From Comamonas terrigena NBRC 13299 (GTDB lineage Bacteria > Pseudomonadota > Gammaproteobacteria > Burkholderiales > Burkholderiaceae_C), in assembly GCF_006740045.1 (NCBI RefSeq), contig NZ_AP019749.1, positions 1,011,001-1,075,000 of the forward strand: a stretch of 64,000 nt of DNA, given 5' to 3'. This document shows, piece by piece, positions 8,326-17,325 of this stretch. The translations under genes were made by a program, and so were the position numbers. The number at the start of each line of letters is the position of its first letter. Position 1 is the first letter of the stretch. Below the pieces are notes generated by a model. That model saw nothing but the letters and a program-made list of their open reading frames with translations, was not told the origin of the DNA and made no database searches.

Positions 8326-8969
8326 GCACCCAGCCCCTGCTGCCGGCCGGAGTGGCAGCAGCGGGGTGGGGTGGCCCTGGCAAGGGCATGAAACCGGTTG
8401 GTAACTGGCACCCTGCAGCCCTCTGTGCGGGGAAATGCACTGCAGTGCTGATGGTGCATAAGACAATTGCTATTAAAAACATAGCTATACATGCATATCC
8501 ATATTTGTTTTTGATATAAAAACATCGTCATATCCATGTCATAAAAGAATAAATAGCTCCTTTATTAGGAGTGAATGTGGCGGATGGCCGCACGGCGAGG
8601 CCTTTGTCGCTGCGGCGCAACATTTTGCGCAGATTTATTTTCTGCCGCCCGCGCTGGCGCCCGCCCCTCTGAAAACACGGCCTGCCAACGGAAGTGAGTC
8701 GTCCCTACGCAGGAGGGGGTGATGCCCTACTGCCTGCGAACCCCAGGCGGTTTGGGTAAAAATTGCCGCCTATCGACAGTACCGACATGTGCACGTCACA
8801 CGAAAAACGTACTGCGATGGCCTGCCGGCGCCCATGGAAAAGGGCACCGCAGGCTGACGGCACAGAAGGCCGGCAGCCAGGCCCGATTACCCGGCGGTTA
8901 CACTTCGCCGAAATTTCGCGCCAGCTGCCATCCGGGTGACTGGCATCTGTCAGTCATGAGGAGCCATTG
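8326..8969. other. Intergenic region between livF and the DUF47 gene
   Basis: 644 bp without a convincing gene. It contains the post-livF hairpin (8334-8366), a markedly AT-rich stretch (about 8460-8575) with an AGCTCCT/AGGAG-type hairpin near 8553, then ordinary GC-rich sequence leading to the next gene. A possible 83-codon reading frame (8719-8970) has no recognisable content and ends over the next ribosome binding site. The promoter of the phosphate operon should lie here. Confidence 0.5.
8334..8366 (+). terminator. Stem-loop after livF
   Basis: CCCCTGCTGCC pairs with GGCAGCAGcGGGG (one bulged base) around a nine-base loop, eight bases after the livF stop. There is no T run, so it may be a weak terminator or an mRNA 3'-end stabiliser. 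Confidence 0.5.
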
Positions 8970-9617
8970 ATGCTGTTTGGCAAGCTTTTGCCGCGCGAGG
9001 GCAATTTTTTCGAAATGTTCAACCAGCATGCGGAGCGCATTGTGGAGGCCGGACGTGCCTTTTCCCAGCTGGTCGCCAACTATGGCGATGAACACCTGCG
9101 CGACAAGTACAACCAGGACGTGGACAACGCCGAGCGCGCTGCCGATCGCGTGACGCACGAGGTCAACAAGACCCTGCACCAGACCTTCATCACCCCCATC
9201 GATCGCGAGCACATCCACACGCTGATCAACACGATGGACGATGTGGCCGACCTGCTGCAGGACTGTGCCGAATCGATGGCGCTGTACGACGTGCGCCACA
9301 TGACGGCCGAAATCCACCGCCTGACGGACCTGAGCGTGAAGTGCTGCGAACGCGTGCGCGACGCCGTCAAGCTGCTGGACCGCATCGCCGACCAGAGCAC
9401 GGCCGAAGCCGCACTCAAGACCTGCGAAGAGATCGACCGCCTGGAAGGCGATGCCGACCGCGTGCTGCGCGCCGCCATGAGCAAGCTGTTCCGTGAAGAG
9501 CCCGATGTGCGTGAAGTGATCAAGCTCAAGGCCATCTACGAGTTGCTGGAAACCGTCACCGACAAGTGCGAAGACGTGGCCAACATCATTGAGGGCATCG
9601 TCCTCGAGAACTCCTAA
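8970..9617 (+). CDS. DUF47 family PhoU-like protein
   Basis: 215 residues, all-helical, DUF47/PhoU_div family. Repeated acidic helices with DxxD/E metal-type patterns (DKYNQDVDNAERAADRVTHE; HTLINTMDDVADLLQDCAES; CEEIDRLEGDADRVLRAAMS). Members are encoded next to Pit phosphate transporters and are thought to modulate them. The ATG at 8970 follows GAGGAG by six bases; an in-frame TTG directly before it is ignored. 20 bp upstream of the Pit gene, so co-transcribed. Confidence 0.88.
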   Translation: MLFGKLLPREGNFFEMFNQHAERIVEAGRAFSQLVANYGDEHLRDKYNQDVDNAERAADRVTHEVNKTLHQTFITPIDREHIHTLINTMDDVADLLQDCAESMALYDVRHMTAEIHRLTDLSVKCCERVRDAVKLLDRIADQSTAEAALKTCEEIDRLEGDADRVLRAAMSKLFREEPDVREVIKLKAIYELLETVTDKCEDVANIIEGIVLENS

Positions 9618-9637
9618 GCACGCAGGAGCTCTCCACC

Positions 9638-10648
9638 ATGGAAACCGTACAAGCCGCCCTGTGGGTGGTGATTCTGCTGGTGGCGATGGCGCTGGTGTTC
9701 GACTTCATGAACGGGTTTCATGATGCGGCGAACTCGATTGCGACCGTTGTCTCCACCGGCGTGCTCAAACCCACGCAGGCCGTGGTGTTTGCCGCCTTCT
9801 TCAACTTTGTCGCCATCTTTGTCTTCCACCTGAGCGTGGCGGCCACGGTGGGCAAGGGTATTGTCCAGCCGGACATTGTCGACACCCATGTGGTGTTCGG
9901 TGCGCTGGCCGGGGCCATTGTCTGGAACGTCATCACCTGGTACTACGGCATTCCGTCCAGCTCGTCGCACGCGCTGATCGGCGGCATCGTGGGTGCCGCC
10001 ATTGCCAAGGCCGGCTCCAGCGTGCTGATCGCCGGCGGCATCCTGAAGATCGTGGCCTTCATCTTCATCTCGCCGCTGCTGGGCTTTCTGTTCGGCTCGC
10101 TGATGATGGTGGCGGTCGCCTGGATCTGCCGCCGCACCCGTCCCAACAAGGTGGACAAGTGGTTCCGCCGTCTGCAGCTGGTGTCGGCCGGTGCCTATTC
10201 GCTGGGCCACGGCGGCAACGATGCGCAAAAGACCATCGGCATCATCTGGCTGCTGCTGATCGCCACCGGCTACTCCACGGCAGGCGAAGCTTCGCCGCCG
10301 CTGTGGACGATCATCAGCTGCTACCTGGCCATCGGCCTGGGCACGATGTTTGGTGGCTGGCGCATTGTGAAGACCATGGGCCAGAAGATCACCAAGCTCA
10401 AGCCCGTGGGCGGTTTCTGTGCCGAAACCGGCGGTGCGATGACGCTGTTCTTCGCCACCTTCCTGGGCGTTCCTGTGTCCACCACCCACACCATCACCGG
10501 CGCCATCGTCGGCGTGGGCTCCACCCAGCGCATGAGCGCGGTGCGCTGGGGCGTGGCCGGCAACATCGTCTGGGCCTGGATTCTGACCATCCCGGCCAGC
10601 GCCTTCGTGGCCGCCATCGCCTACTGGGTCAGCCTGCAGTTGTACTGA
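9638..10648 (+). CDS. Inorganic phosphate transporter, PiT family
   Basis: 336-residue inner-membrane proton:phosphate symporter. Both inverted PiT signatures are present: FDFMNGFHDAANSIATVVSTG near the N-terminus and SLGHGGNDAQKTIGI in the second half. About ten membrane segments. aggag lies before the ATG. Paired with the DUF47 gene, a common low-affinity phosphate-uptake unit. A strong bidirectional terminator follows. Confidence 0.92.
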   Translation: METVQAALWVVILLVAMALVFDFMNGFHDAANSIATVVSTGVLKPTQAVVFAAFFNFVAIFVFHLSVAATVGKGIVQPDIVDTHVVFGALAGAIVWNVITWYYGIPSSSSHALIGGIVGAAIAKAGSSVLIAGGILKIVAFIFISPLLGFLFGSLMMVAVAWICRRTRPNKVDKWFRRLQLVSAGAYSLGHGGNDAQKTIGIIWLLLIATGYSTAGEASPPLWTIISCYLAIGLGTMFGGWRIVKTMGQKITKLKPVGGFCAETGGAMTLFFATFLGVPVSTTHTITGAIVGVGSTQRMSAVRWGVAGNIVWAWILTIPASAFVAAIAYWVSLQLY

Positions 10649-10681
10649 TAAAGCCGCAGCGGATAGCTGCAGCTGCGTATG

Positions 10682-10727
10682 AAAAAAAAAGGACTTCCGG
10701 GCAGCAATGCCTGGAAGTCCTTTTTTT
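10682..10727. terminator. Bidirectional rho-independent terminator
   Basis: Twelve-base near-perfect stem GGACTTCCgGGC / GCCtGGAAGTCC with A tract on the left and T tract on the right. Lies between the convergent Pit gene and the iron-uptake cluster and can serve both. Confidence 0.88.
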
Positions 10728-10770
10728 GTTTCTCTTTTTCTCTTTTCTCTTTTTCTATGCGCAAGGGCCG

Positions 10771-10986
10771 CTATTTGGGATCGGTGCGGCGTGGTGTCTG
10801 GCGGCGCAGCCAGCCGAACCACAAGCCGACCAGCACCGGGATGCCCAGGCACAGTGCGGCCAGGTGGTCACCCCAGCCATCATCGCTGAACAGGGCCGCG
10901 ACGAGGCCTATCGCGGTCAGCAGCCCCAGAGCGATGGGCCAGGCCCAGAGAAAGACAAAGTGGCGGTACTTGAGAGGTTGCGTCAT
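10771..10986 (-). CDS. Small two-helix membrane protein
   Basis: 71 residues with two hydrophobic segments (FVFLWAWPIALGLLTAIGLV and HLAALCLGIPVLVGLWFGWL) and a basic tail. Its ATG overlaps the stop of the PepSY gene by four bases (ATGA), so it is translationally coupled as last gene of the iron-uptake cluster. Small membrane proteins at this position are common beside PepSY proteins; no function is known to me. Confidence 0.72.
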   Translation of the reverse strand: MTQPLKYRHFVFLWAWPIALGLLTAIGLVAALFSDDGWGDHLAALCLGIPVLVGLWFGWLRRQTPRRTDPK

Positions 10987-12143
10987 GCGGCACTTTCTGC
11001 GCTGTCCGGGGTCGCGGTGGATGCTGCGGGAGCCGTGTTCCTGGGCGCTGTCTTGCGCTTGCGCAGCCACAGGTACAGGCCACTGCCCAGCACGATGATG
11101 GAGGCGATGTCCAGCAGCGCCCACAGAATCTGCATAGGCCGCCCGCCGTAGTCGCCAAAGTGCAGAGGCTGGGACAGCAGCAGGGTCTTCACATACCAGG
11201 GCATGGACGGGGCGGCGGTCACCTCGGCGGTGCGGGCATCGACCAGCACCGGCCACAGCAGCTTGGAGGTCAGGGGCTCGTTGCCCTTGAGAAAGAAGGT
11301 GTAGTGGTGGGGGCTGGAGTGGCTGGTGCCGGGGAAGGCCACAAAGAACAGCCGGCTGTCCGGCACCTGGCGCTGGGCCGCTTCCAGCGCGGGTTGCAAC
11401 TGGGCTCGCTGCGCGGCGGGCACCAGGGGCTGGCCCTGGTAGGGCTGCAGGATGCTGGTGAGCTGGTCGTGCTGCCAGTATTTGATGACCAGGTCCGCCC
11501 AGGTGTTGATGACGCCGGTGGCGCCCACCACCAGCAGCCACACCAGGGTGACGATGCCCAGCAGGTTGTGCAGGTCCAGCCATTTCACATGCGTCTGGCG
11601 CTCGCGGCGCACGCTGCCGAACTGCAGCTTGCGCATGAAGGGGGCGTACAGCACGGTGCCGCTGACGATGGCCACCAGCAGCAGCAAGCCCATGAAGCCC
11701 AGGAACAGCTTGCCGGCCAGGCCTGCGAACAGGTCCACATGCAGCTTGAACATGATCCACATGAAGCCCTGGTCAAAGCGGGGCTCGGCCAGCAGCGCGG
11801 CGGTGCGGGCATCGACCACCACGCTGCGAAAGTCCGTGGTGGGCTCGGGCGTGGGTGTCATGGTGACAAACCACAGGTTGTAGTCGTCCTCACCGGGGGA
11901 GGCGAACTGCACCACCCGGTCGGGGTACTGGGCGCGGGCCACGGCCAGCACGTCGTCCAGGTTGGCGCGTGGGGTATCGGCTGGCATGGCCGGGGCTTCG
12001 ACCTCGGTACCCAGCAGGTGGCCGATCTCGTGGTGGAAGATCAGGGGCAGGCCGGTCAGGCACAGCAGCAGCATGAAGACGGTGCAGACCAGGCTGCTCC
12101 ATTTGTGCACCCAGGCCCAGGTCTTGATGGTTGTGTTTTGCAT
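10983..12143 (-). CDS. PepSY-associated TM protein (iron-regulated membrane protein)
   Basis: 386 residues, PepSY_TM family. N-terminal membrane anchor (WVHKWSSLVCTVFMLLLCLTG), periplasmic PepSY-like region, LHVDLFAGLAGKLFLGFMGL and WLDLHNLLGIVTLVWLLVVG with membrane histidines, and a C-terminal segment after PMQILWALLDIASI. Proteins of this family encoded beside siderophore receptors are thought to act in periplasmic or inner-membrane reduction or release of ferric iron. Encoded 86 bp downstream of the TonB-dependent receptor and coupled to a small membrane protein. Confidence 0.87.
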   Translation of the reverse strand: MQNTTIKTWAWVHKWSSLVCTVFMLLLCLTGLPLIFHHEIGHLLGTEVEAPAMPADTPRANLDDVLAVARAQYPDRVVQFASPGEDDYNLWFVTMTPTPEPTTDFRSVVVDARTAALLAEPRFDQGFMWIMFKLHVDLFAGLAGKLFLGFMGLLLLVAIVSGTVLYAPFMRKLQFGSVRRERQTHVKWLDLHNLLGIVTLVWLLVVGATGVINTWADLVIKYWQHDQLTSILQPYQGQPLVPAAQRAQLQPALEAAQRQVPDSRLFFVAFPGTSHSSPHHYTFFLKGNEPLTSKLLWPVLVDARTAEVTAAPSMPWYVKTLLLSQPLHFGDYGGRPMQILWALLDIASIIVLGSGLYLWLRKRKTAPRNTAPAASTATPDSAESAA

Positions 12144-12229
12144 GGCAGCTCAAGAAAAGAAGGAGCGCGAAGGCCCTGCGCGGCCGGTGGGGGCGGCAGC
12201 GCAGGGCCAGAGAGAGCCTCTGACGGGTG

Positions 12230-14626
12230 TCAGAAGTCGATGGCCGCAGACAGCGTGAAGGTGCGCGGCGCGCTGACCATGGCGTAGGAGTAGCTCGAGG
12301 ACACGGTGGTGGTCAGCCAGTAGCGGCGGTTGGCCAGGTTCTCGATGTTGGCGCGCAGCACCACCGGCTTGCCGGCCACCTGCATGGCGTAGCGGGCGCC
12401 GAAGTCCAGGCGCGTCCAGCCGGGCACGCGCAAGGTGTTGGCGTTGTCCAGGTGGACGGACGAGACATACAGCGCGCGCCCGTTCAGGCTCAGGCCCTGC
12501 ACGCCCGGCACATCCCAGTCTGCGGCCACGCTCACCGTGCGGCGCGCCACATTCGGGGCGTTGTTGCCTTGCACGCTGAGGTCTTCGATGCGGGTGAGCT
12601 TGGCCTGGGTGAAGGCCAAGCTGGCCATCAGGCGCATACCACGCTGCAGCTCGCCATAGGTGGACAGCTCCAGGCCGCGGTTGCGTTGCTCGCCCGCGTA
12701 GCTGTAGACATTGCTGACCGGGTCGGTATAGCCGCTGGGCTTTTTGATCTGGAACACGGCAGCCTGCGTGACCATATTGCCCCAGTCCACCTTGACGCCG
12801 GCCTCCAGCTGCTTGGATTTGAAAGGTGACATGGTCTGGAAGGCATTGCTCACGCCCACCGGTGCTGTGCCCCCATCGGTCAGACCGGCGGTGTAGTTGA
12901 CGTACAGCGCCAGGTGCTCCACGGGTTTGATGACGATGCCCGCCAGCGGCGAGTTCGCCGAGGTCTGCGTCTGGCTGTAGGGGGTGTGGGTCTTGATGCG
13001 CTGGTGGCGCAGACCGAAGGTCAGCAGCAGGCGGTCGTCCAGCATGGCCAGCGAATCGGTCAGTGCCAGGCCCTGCTGGCGCAGGTTGCTGTCCTTGACG
13101 GGCTTGCCGTGGCTGCCATCGACGATGGGCAAGGGTTCGTAGATCGTGGAGCTGGTGGAAGGCAGAGTGCCGTCGTAGTAGTAACCGCTGTCACGGTCCA
13201 GCCAGTTGGCGACCAGGGCGACACGGTGGTCGACGGCGCCGGTGCGGAAACTGGTCTTCACCCCCAGGTCGGCGGTGGTGGTTTCCCGGGCATCGTCGTA
13301 GATGGAGTTGCCCACCAGCATGCGGCCGCTGGAATCCAGAAGGTTGCCCGACGGGAAATTCTGGTTCACGCGAAAGTGGTTGTAGCCCACGCCGGCCATC
13401 AGGGTCAGGCGGTCGGTCAGGTCATACTCCAGCCGGCTGGTCACCATCTTGTTGGTGGAGTCGACGGACGTGCCGGGGTAGAAGTTCAGGCGGCCGTCGG
13501 GAGGGGCGGGCAGCCGCGTGTCGCTGTAGCCGCCGGGGCCGAAGAGCACCATGGCCTGGGGGCGAAATTCCCGGGTGTCGTCGTGCAGGGCTAGGGCATC
13601 CAGCGACCAGCGCAGGCGGCTGGAGCGGTAGTCCAGCCCCAGCGAGCCCATGCCCATCTTCTGGCGGCCACCGTCGATATTGCCTTCGCCGCCGCGCAGC
13701 ACGCCGTTCACGCGAATGCCCCAGGCCTTGTCCTCGCCATAGCGGCGACCCACGTCCAGGTGGGTGCTCAACTGGGCCTGGCTGGTGTAGGTGGTGGTCA
13801 GCCGGGTCAGGGGGGTATCGCCGGCGCGCTTGGTCACCAGGTTGATGCTGCCGCCAATGCTGCCGTCGGGCCCTACGCCGCGTGCCAATGCGCCCGGGCC
13901 CTTGAGCAGCTCGACCCGTTCCACCATTTCTACGGGGATGGTGGTGGTGGCGGCCAGGCCGCCGAAGTTGTTCACAAAGGTCTCTCCGTTCGCGACATTG
14001 AAGCCGCGGATCTGGAACGAATCCCCAAAGCCCCCCGAGGCCGTGAGCGAGCGCACCGAGGCGTCGTTGACCACCACATCGGCCAGCGTGCGGGCTTGCT
14101 GGTTCTCCAGCAGCTCGGATGTGAAGTTGACCACGCTGAAAGGTGTATCCATCACGTCATTCGTGCCCAGCACGCCCAGGCTGCCGCCGCGCGCGATCTG
14201 GCCGCCGGCATAGGCTTCGGGCAGTCCGTCCGCACGGCTGCGCACGGTCACATCCTGCAGCGCTGTCTCGCCGGTGGCGGCGGTGATCAGCAGCGTGTTG
14301 CCGCTGATGCGGGCGTTCAAGCCACTGCCTTGCAACAGCTGCTGCGCGGCAGCCTGGGGGCTGAGCGTGCCCTGCACACCCGCGGTCTTGCGGCCTTGCA
14401 GCAGCGCCGGAGAGGCCATCAGCTGCAATTGGGCGGTGCGGGCCAGCTGGGCCAGGGCACTGTCCAGCGCCTGTGCCGGGATCTGGAAGGCGATAGGTGC
14501 CGGGGCGGCGGTAGAGACGGGCGCCGGCTGGGCGTGGACAGGGGCGCTTGCCATGGCCACCAGGGCCGCGGCGGCCAGCAGGCGCAGCCTGGCGGGGGGA
14601 TGGGGGGCGAAAGAGCGGTCGGGCAT
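12230..14626 (-). CDS. TonB-dependent siderophore receptor/transducer (FecA type)
   Basis: 798-residue outer-membrane receptor. After a signal peptide (MPDRSFAPHPPARLRLLAAA to VHA-QPAP) comes an STN signalling domain (IPAQALDSALAQLARTAQLQ to SGNTLLI, about residues 42-115). Then a plug with DVMDTPFSVVNFTSE and GGFGDSFQIRGFN, and a 22-strand-type barrel ending in a terminal Phe (SAAIDF). The STN domain marks it as a transducer that signals to a FecR-like partner, which is the sigma/FecR fusion encoded just upstream. I start it at 14626; an upstream extension has no signal-peptide logic. The substrate cannot be told from sequence. Confidence 0.9.
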   Translation of the reverse strand: MPDRSFAPHPPARLRLLAAAALVAMASAPVHAQPAPVSTAAPAPIAFQIPAQALDSALAQLARTAQLQLMASPALLQGRKTAGVQGTLSPQAAAQQLLQGSGLNARISGNTLLITAATGETALQDVTVRSRADGLPEAYAGGQIARGGSLGVLGTNDVMDTPFSVVNFTSELLENQQARTLADVVVNDASVRSLTASGGFGDSFQIRGFNVANGETFVNNFGGLAATTTIPVEMVERVELLKGPGALARGVGPDGSIGGSINLVTKRAGDTPLTRLTTTYTSQAQLSTHLDVGRRYGEDKAWGIRVNGVLRGGEGNIDGGRQKMGMGSLGLDYRSSRLRWSLDALALHDDTREFRPQAMVLFGPGGYSDTRLPAPPDGRLNFYPGTSVDSTNKMVTSRLEYDLTDRLTLMAGVGYNHFRVNQNFPSGNLLDSSGRMLVGNSIYDDARETTTADLGVKTSFRTGAVDHRVALVANWLDRDSGYYYDGTLPSTSSTIYEPLPIVDGSHGKPVKDSNLRQQGLALTDSLAMLDDRLLLTFGLRHQRIKTHTPYSQTQTSANSPLAGIVIKPVEHLALYVNYTAGLTDGGTAPVGVSNAFQTMSPFKSKQLEAGVKVDWGNMVTQAAVFQIKKPSGYTDPVSNVYSYAGEQRNRGLELSTYGELQRGMRLMASLAFTQAKLTRIEDLSVQGNNAPNVARRTVSVAADWDVPGVQGLSLNGRALYVSSVHLDNANTLRVPGWTRLDFGARYAMQVAGKPVVLRANIENLANRRYWLTTTVSSSYSYAMVSAPRTFTLSAAIDF

Positions 14627-14800
14627 AACGGAAAGAGAAATGAGAGTGCTTCGTTTTCCGGTCTTCGTCGGAAATGGCGTGCCGGAATCCTCGATCTGCA
14701 ACCCGCAGTCCACGGGACGTGCTGCGGCAGATCTCATGCGGTACAACGCACTCGCGCTGCAAATCCCTCAAAGAAAAGCAGCAGCCTCCTGGAAAAAGCC

Positions 14801-16081
14801 TCAAGACCGGGTGATGACGATCCACGCCTGCCCGCGGGCTTGCTCGGCCCGCAGCTGTACGGGCAGCATGGCGGGCAGCAGCTGCACCCAGTCGGCGGCG
14901 TGGCTGATCTGTACGCGCCCAAACACCCGCAACTGCGCCGCAGAAGGCTCCACCCGCACGGGCTGGGCGCAATAGCGGCTGATGCGCTGGATGGCGGCTT
15001 CCAGCGGAAGGTTGTCCAGTTCCAGCCAGCCGTTGCGCCAGGTGGCAACCTCGCCGCCGGGTTGGCTGCGCTGGGGGGCGTGGCCCGCCGTCCAGCGCAG
15101 GGTTTCGCCGTCGTGCAGCTCCACGGCCTGGCGTTCTGCCGCGCCGTCCCGCTGGGCCACTTGCACATGGCCTTGCTCCACGGTGACGCGCACGGTGTGC
15201 GCATCTTCCAGGGCCACCTCGAAGCGGGTGCCCAGCACGGTGATGCGGGCATTGCCCGCATCCACAATGAAGGCCCGCTGTGCATCGCGCTGTACGTTGA
15301 AAAAGGCGGTGCCGCGGTGCAGCTGCACGTGGCGCTGGTGGGCGTAGAAGGCCACGTCGGCCAGGCTCTGTGCATCCAGTGTCAGGCTGCTGCCGTCTGG
15401 CAGGGCTTGCAGCAGCGGCTGGTGCTGGGCGGCGCTGAGGGTCAGCTGCCAGGACGGTACCCACTGGCGCCATGCCAGCCAGGCGCTGGAGCCGCCCACG
15501 CCGATGCCCGCCAGCGACAGCAGGGCTCCCAGCGTCCGCCGCCGGCCCTTGCGTGCGGCCGGAGCGGGGTCGCCGCGCCAGCGGTGCAATGCCTGCTCGA
15601 TGGCGTCCATGGCGCGCTGCACTTCGCGCTCCACTGTCTTGACGGAGGTGCCGTGCTGCGCGGCAATGTCGGTCTGGGGGGTGCCATCGAGCCGGTCGGC
15701 CAGAAAGATGGCACGGCAGCGAGGGGGCAGGTCGGCCAGCGCATGGTCCACGGCCGCAATGGCCTGGCGCAGGCTGTGGGTGTCTTTCACATCGTCGGTC
15801 TGCGCGGGCTGCCACAGTGCCACGCCCTGCAGCGCATCCTGCTGGCGCTTGCGGCGGCGGTAATGGTCAATCACCAGGTTTTCCGCCACGGCATACAGGT
15901 AGGCGCGCGAGGAGGGGGTGTGCAACTCCTGCGAGAGCGTGGGCTGGCTCTCGGCAGCGCGCACCCAGGCGTCATGCACCAGGTCATGGGCCTCTTGCCG
16001 GTCGCTCATCCTGCGGGCGACAAATCTCACCAGGGAGCGGTAGTTGTCGAGGGCACTGTGCAACAGGGGGGAGGAGGACAT
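14801..16081 (-). CDS. ECF sigma factor fused to FecR-like regulator
   Basis: A single uninterrupted 426-residue frame. Residues 12-80 are sigma region 2 (RSLVRFVARRMSDRQEAHDL, then AYLYAVAENLVIDHYRRRKR). Residues 108-165 are sigma region 4 (LPPRCRAIFLADRLDGTPQT to TSVKTVEREVQRAMDAIEQA), as in FecI. A basic linker (ARKGRRR) leads to one membrane helix (about 184-206) and a periplasmic FecR domain (LPDGSSLTLDAQS; GTAFFNVQRDAQRAFIVDAG; TVLGTRFEVAL), ending in an STN-like module. The usual cytoplasmic FecR anti-sigma domain is absent. Known precedent: the IutY hybrid of Pseudomonas putida. It should control the adjacent receptor gene. A Fur-box-like site lies upstream. Confidence 0.9.
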   Translation of the reverse strand: MSSSPLLHSALDNYRSLVRFVARRMSDRQEAHDLVHDAWVRAAESQPTLSQELHTPSSRAYLYAVAENLVIDHYRRRKRQQDALQGVALWQPAQTDDVKDTHSLRQAIAAVDHALADLPPRCRAIFLADRLDGTPQTDIAAQHGTSVKTVEREVQRAMDAIEQALHRWRGDPAPAARKGRRRTLGALLSLAGIGVGGSSAWLAWRQWVPSWQLTLSAAQHQPLLQALPDGSSLTLDAQSLADVAFYAHQRHVQLHRGTAFFNVQRDAQRAFIVDAGNARITVLGTRFEVALEDAHTVRVTVEQGHVQVAQRDGAAERQAVELHDGETLRWTAGHAPQRSQPGGEVATWRNGWLELDNLPLEAAIQRISRYCAQPVRVEPSAAQLRVFGRVQISHAADWVQLLPAMLPVQLRAEQARGQAWIVITRS

Positions 16082-16122
16082 GGGCGGCAGCGGCGGCGGT
16101 CAGGAATTTTTCTATTCTAGAA

Positions 16123-16141
16123 AATAGTTCTTATTCTTATT
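16123..16141 (-). promoter_or_regulatory. Fur-box-like site upstream of sigma/FecR gene
   Basis: On the minus strand AATAAGAATAAGAACTATT matches the 19-bp Fur consensus GATAATGATAATCATTATC at 12 positions. It sits about 42-60 bp before the start of the sigma/FecR fusion gene, inside an AT-rich patch of otherwise GC-rich DNA. Iron-repressed expression is inference. Confidence 0.5.
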
Positions 16142-16319
16142 TGGGTGTGTGCATCCAGGCCACAGACCCCTGGGGCTTCTGAAAACCGGTCCTGCGGGTG
16201 CGCAGTGTCCAAAGCGTTCTGGCTGTTTTCAGTCGTATCGGACGGCCCGGCAAGCCTGGGTTGCTTCGATTTTGGATAGCAACGGGCCGCCGCAGAGAGG
16301 CTGCCGGTGGGGCTTTGCG

Positions 16320-16769
16320 CTATTGGGAGATCTTGCGCGCTTCTTCGATCTGGTACTCGAAGTAGTGCTGGAAGCTGTAGGCCAGGCTGGCCATCAACAC
16401 GGCGGCCCCCACCATCAGTGCTGCGGCAATGGCAAAAATCGTGGGCCAGCCGGTACGGCCGGGTGCGGCATCGGGTGCGGCCGAGGGGTTGTGGAGCGCA
16501 TTCCAGCGCTCGGGCGTGGCCAGGCCGTACAGAATGGCCTTCAGCGCGCAGCCGGCGATGGTGAAGCCCAGCAGCGGAATCAGCACCCAGCTGAGCTGGT
16601 CGTCCTGGCCCAGCTGCTGCATGCGCTGGATGCCGTACAGGCCCAGCGCGGTGGGGATGGGCAGCAGCCAGCCGGGCAGATCGCCCAGGCCGTGCAGGTA
16701 GAAGCGGTGCAGGCCCAGCGGGCCACCCAGAAAGGCCAGCCAGGCGGCGACGGTCTTGTTCTTGCGCAT
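16320..16769 (-). CDS. TM2 domain protein
   Basis: 149 residues. The N-terminus [27 protein letters not shown] is the TM2-domain pattern (basic start, Gly-rich first helix, short turn with the HRFY block, second helix). A third hydrophobic segment lies near the C-terminus (about 112-132). Function of bacterial TM2 proteins is not established. Monocistronic on the minus strand, between the iron cluster and the divergent rpsP operon. Confidence 0.75.
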   Translation of the reverse strand: MRKNKTVAAWLAFLGGPLGLHRFYLHGLGDLPGWLLPIPTALGLYGIQRMQQLGQDDQLSWVLIPLLGFTIAGCALKAILYGLATPERWNALHNPSAAPDAAPGRTGWPTIFAIAAALMVGAAVLMASLAYSFQHYFEYQIEEARKISQ

Positions 16770-16922
16770 GCAGGGATTATTCGGGTCCCTGGCCGCCGCG
16801 ACCAGCTAGGGACTACGCCATGGACTGCCGCCGGGCACTGGCCGGGTGGCTGCATGCCGTGGCCTGCAGGGGCGGAATGCGGCCGGACGGCACTGGACCA
16901 GCGCCCGTGATTGCGAGGGGTG

Positions 16923-16951
16923 TAGGCAGCTTGCACAGAAGCCGCTATAAT
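16923..16951 (+). promoter_or_regulatory. Sigma-70 promoter of rpsP operon
   Basis: Perfect -10 TATAAT at 16946-16951 with TAGGCA 17 bp upstream as a 4-of-6 match to the -35 element. About 105 bp before the rpsP start. Confidence 0.6.
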
Positions 16952-17056
16952 CGCGAACTTTGCTGCGTGTCGCTGGCCGGGTGGCTATGTCGCGTGTCTC
17001 AAACGGAGCAAAAAATGTGGCAGCGCAAGCTGCCTATACCACCCGAAGGATTAATC

Positions 17057-17311
17057 ATGGTCGTTATTCGTCTGTCCCGCGGCGGCTCCAAGGCTCGCCC
17101 TTTCTACACCATCGTTGCCGCCGACAAGCGCGTGCGTCGCGACGGTTCGTTCATCGAGCGTCTGGGTTTCTACAACCCCAGCGCCCGTGGCGCTGAAGAA
17201 GGCCTGCGCGTGGCGCTGGACCGCGTGACTTACTGGAAGAGCGTTGGTGCTCAGGCTTCCGACACCGTGGAACGCCTGATCAAGCAAGCTGCCGCCAAGG
17301 CTGCTGCTTAA
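17057..17311 (+). CDS. rpsP: 30S ribosomal protein S16
   Basis: 84 residues with the S16 opening [20 protein letters not shown] followed by [20 protein letters not shown]. aaggatta precedes the ATG at 17057. First gene of the conserved rpsP-rimM-trmD-rplS cluster, separated from rimM by a terminator-like hairpin. Binds 16S rRNA early in 30S assembly. Confidence 0.97.
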   Translation: MVVIRLSRGGSKARPFYTIVAADKRVRRDGSFIERLGFYNPSARGAEEGLRVALDRVTYWKSVGAQASDTVERLIKQAAAKAAA

Positions 17312-17325
17312 TCAGCACTTTCCTT

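Noticed and set aside
8719..8970. 83-codon frame before the DUF47 gene
   Set aside because: Ends over the next ribosome binding site and contains no recognisable pattern; likely leader DNA.
12914..16120. Long plus-strand frames opposite the TonB receptor and sigma/FecR genes
   Set aside because: Gly/Gln/His-rich shadows with no family features; the minus-strand genes are complete and recognisable.
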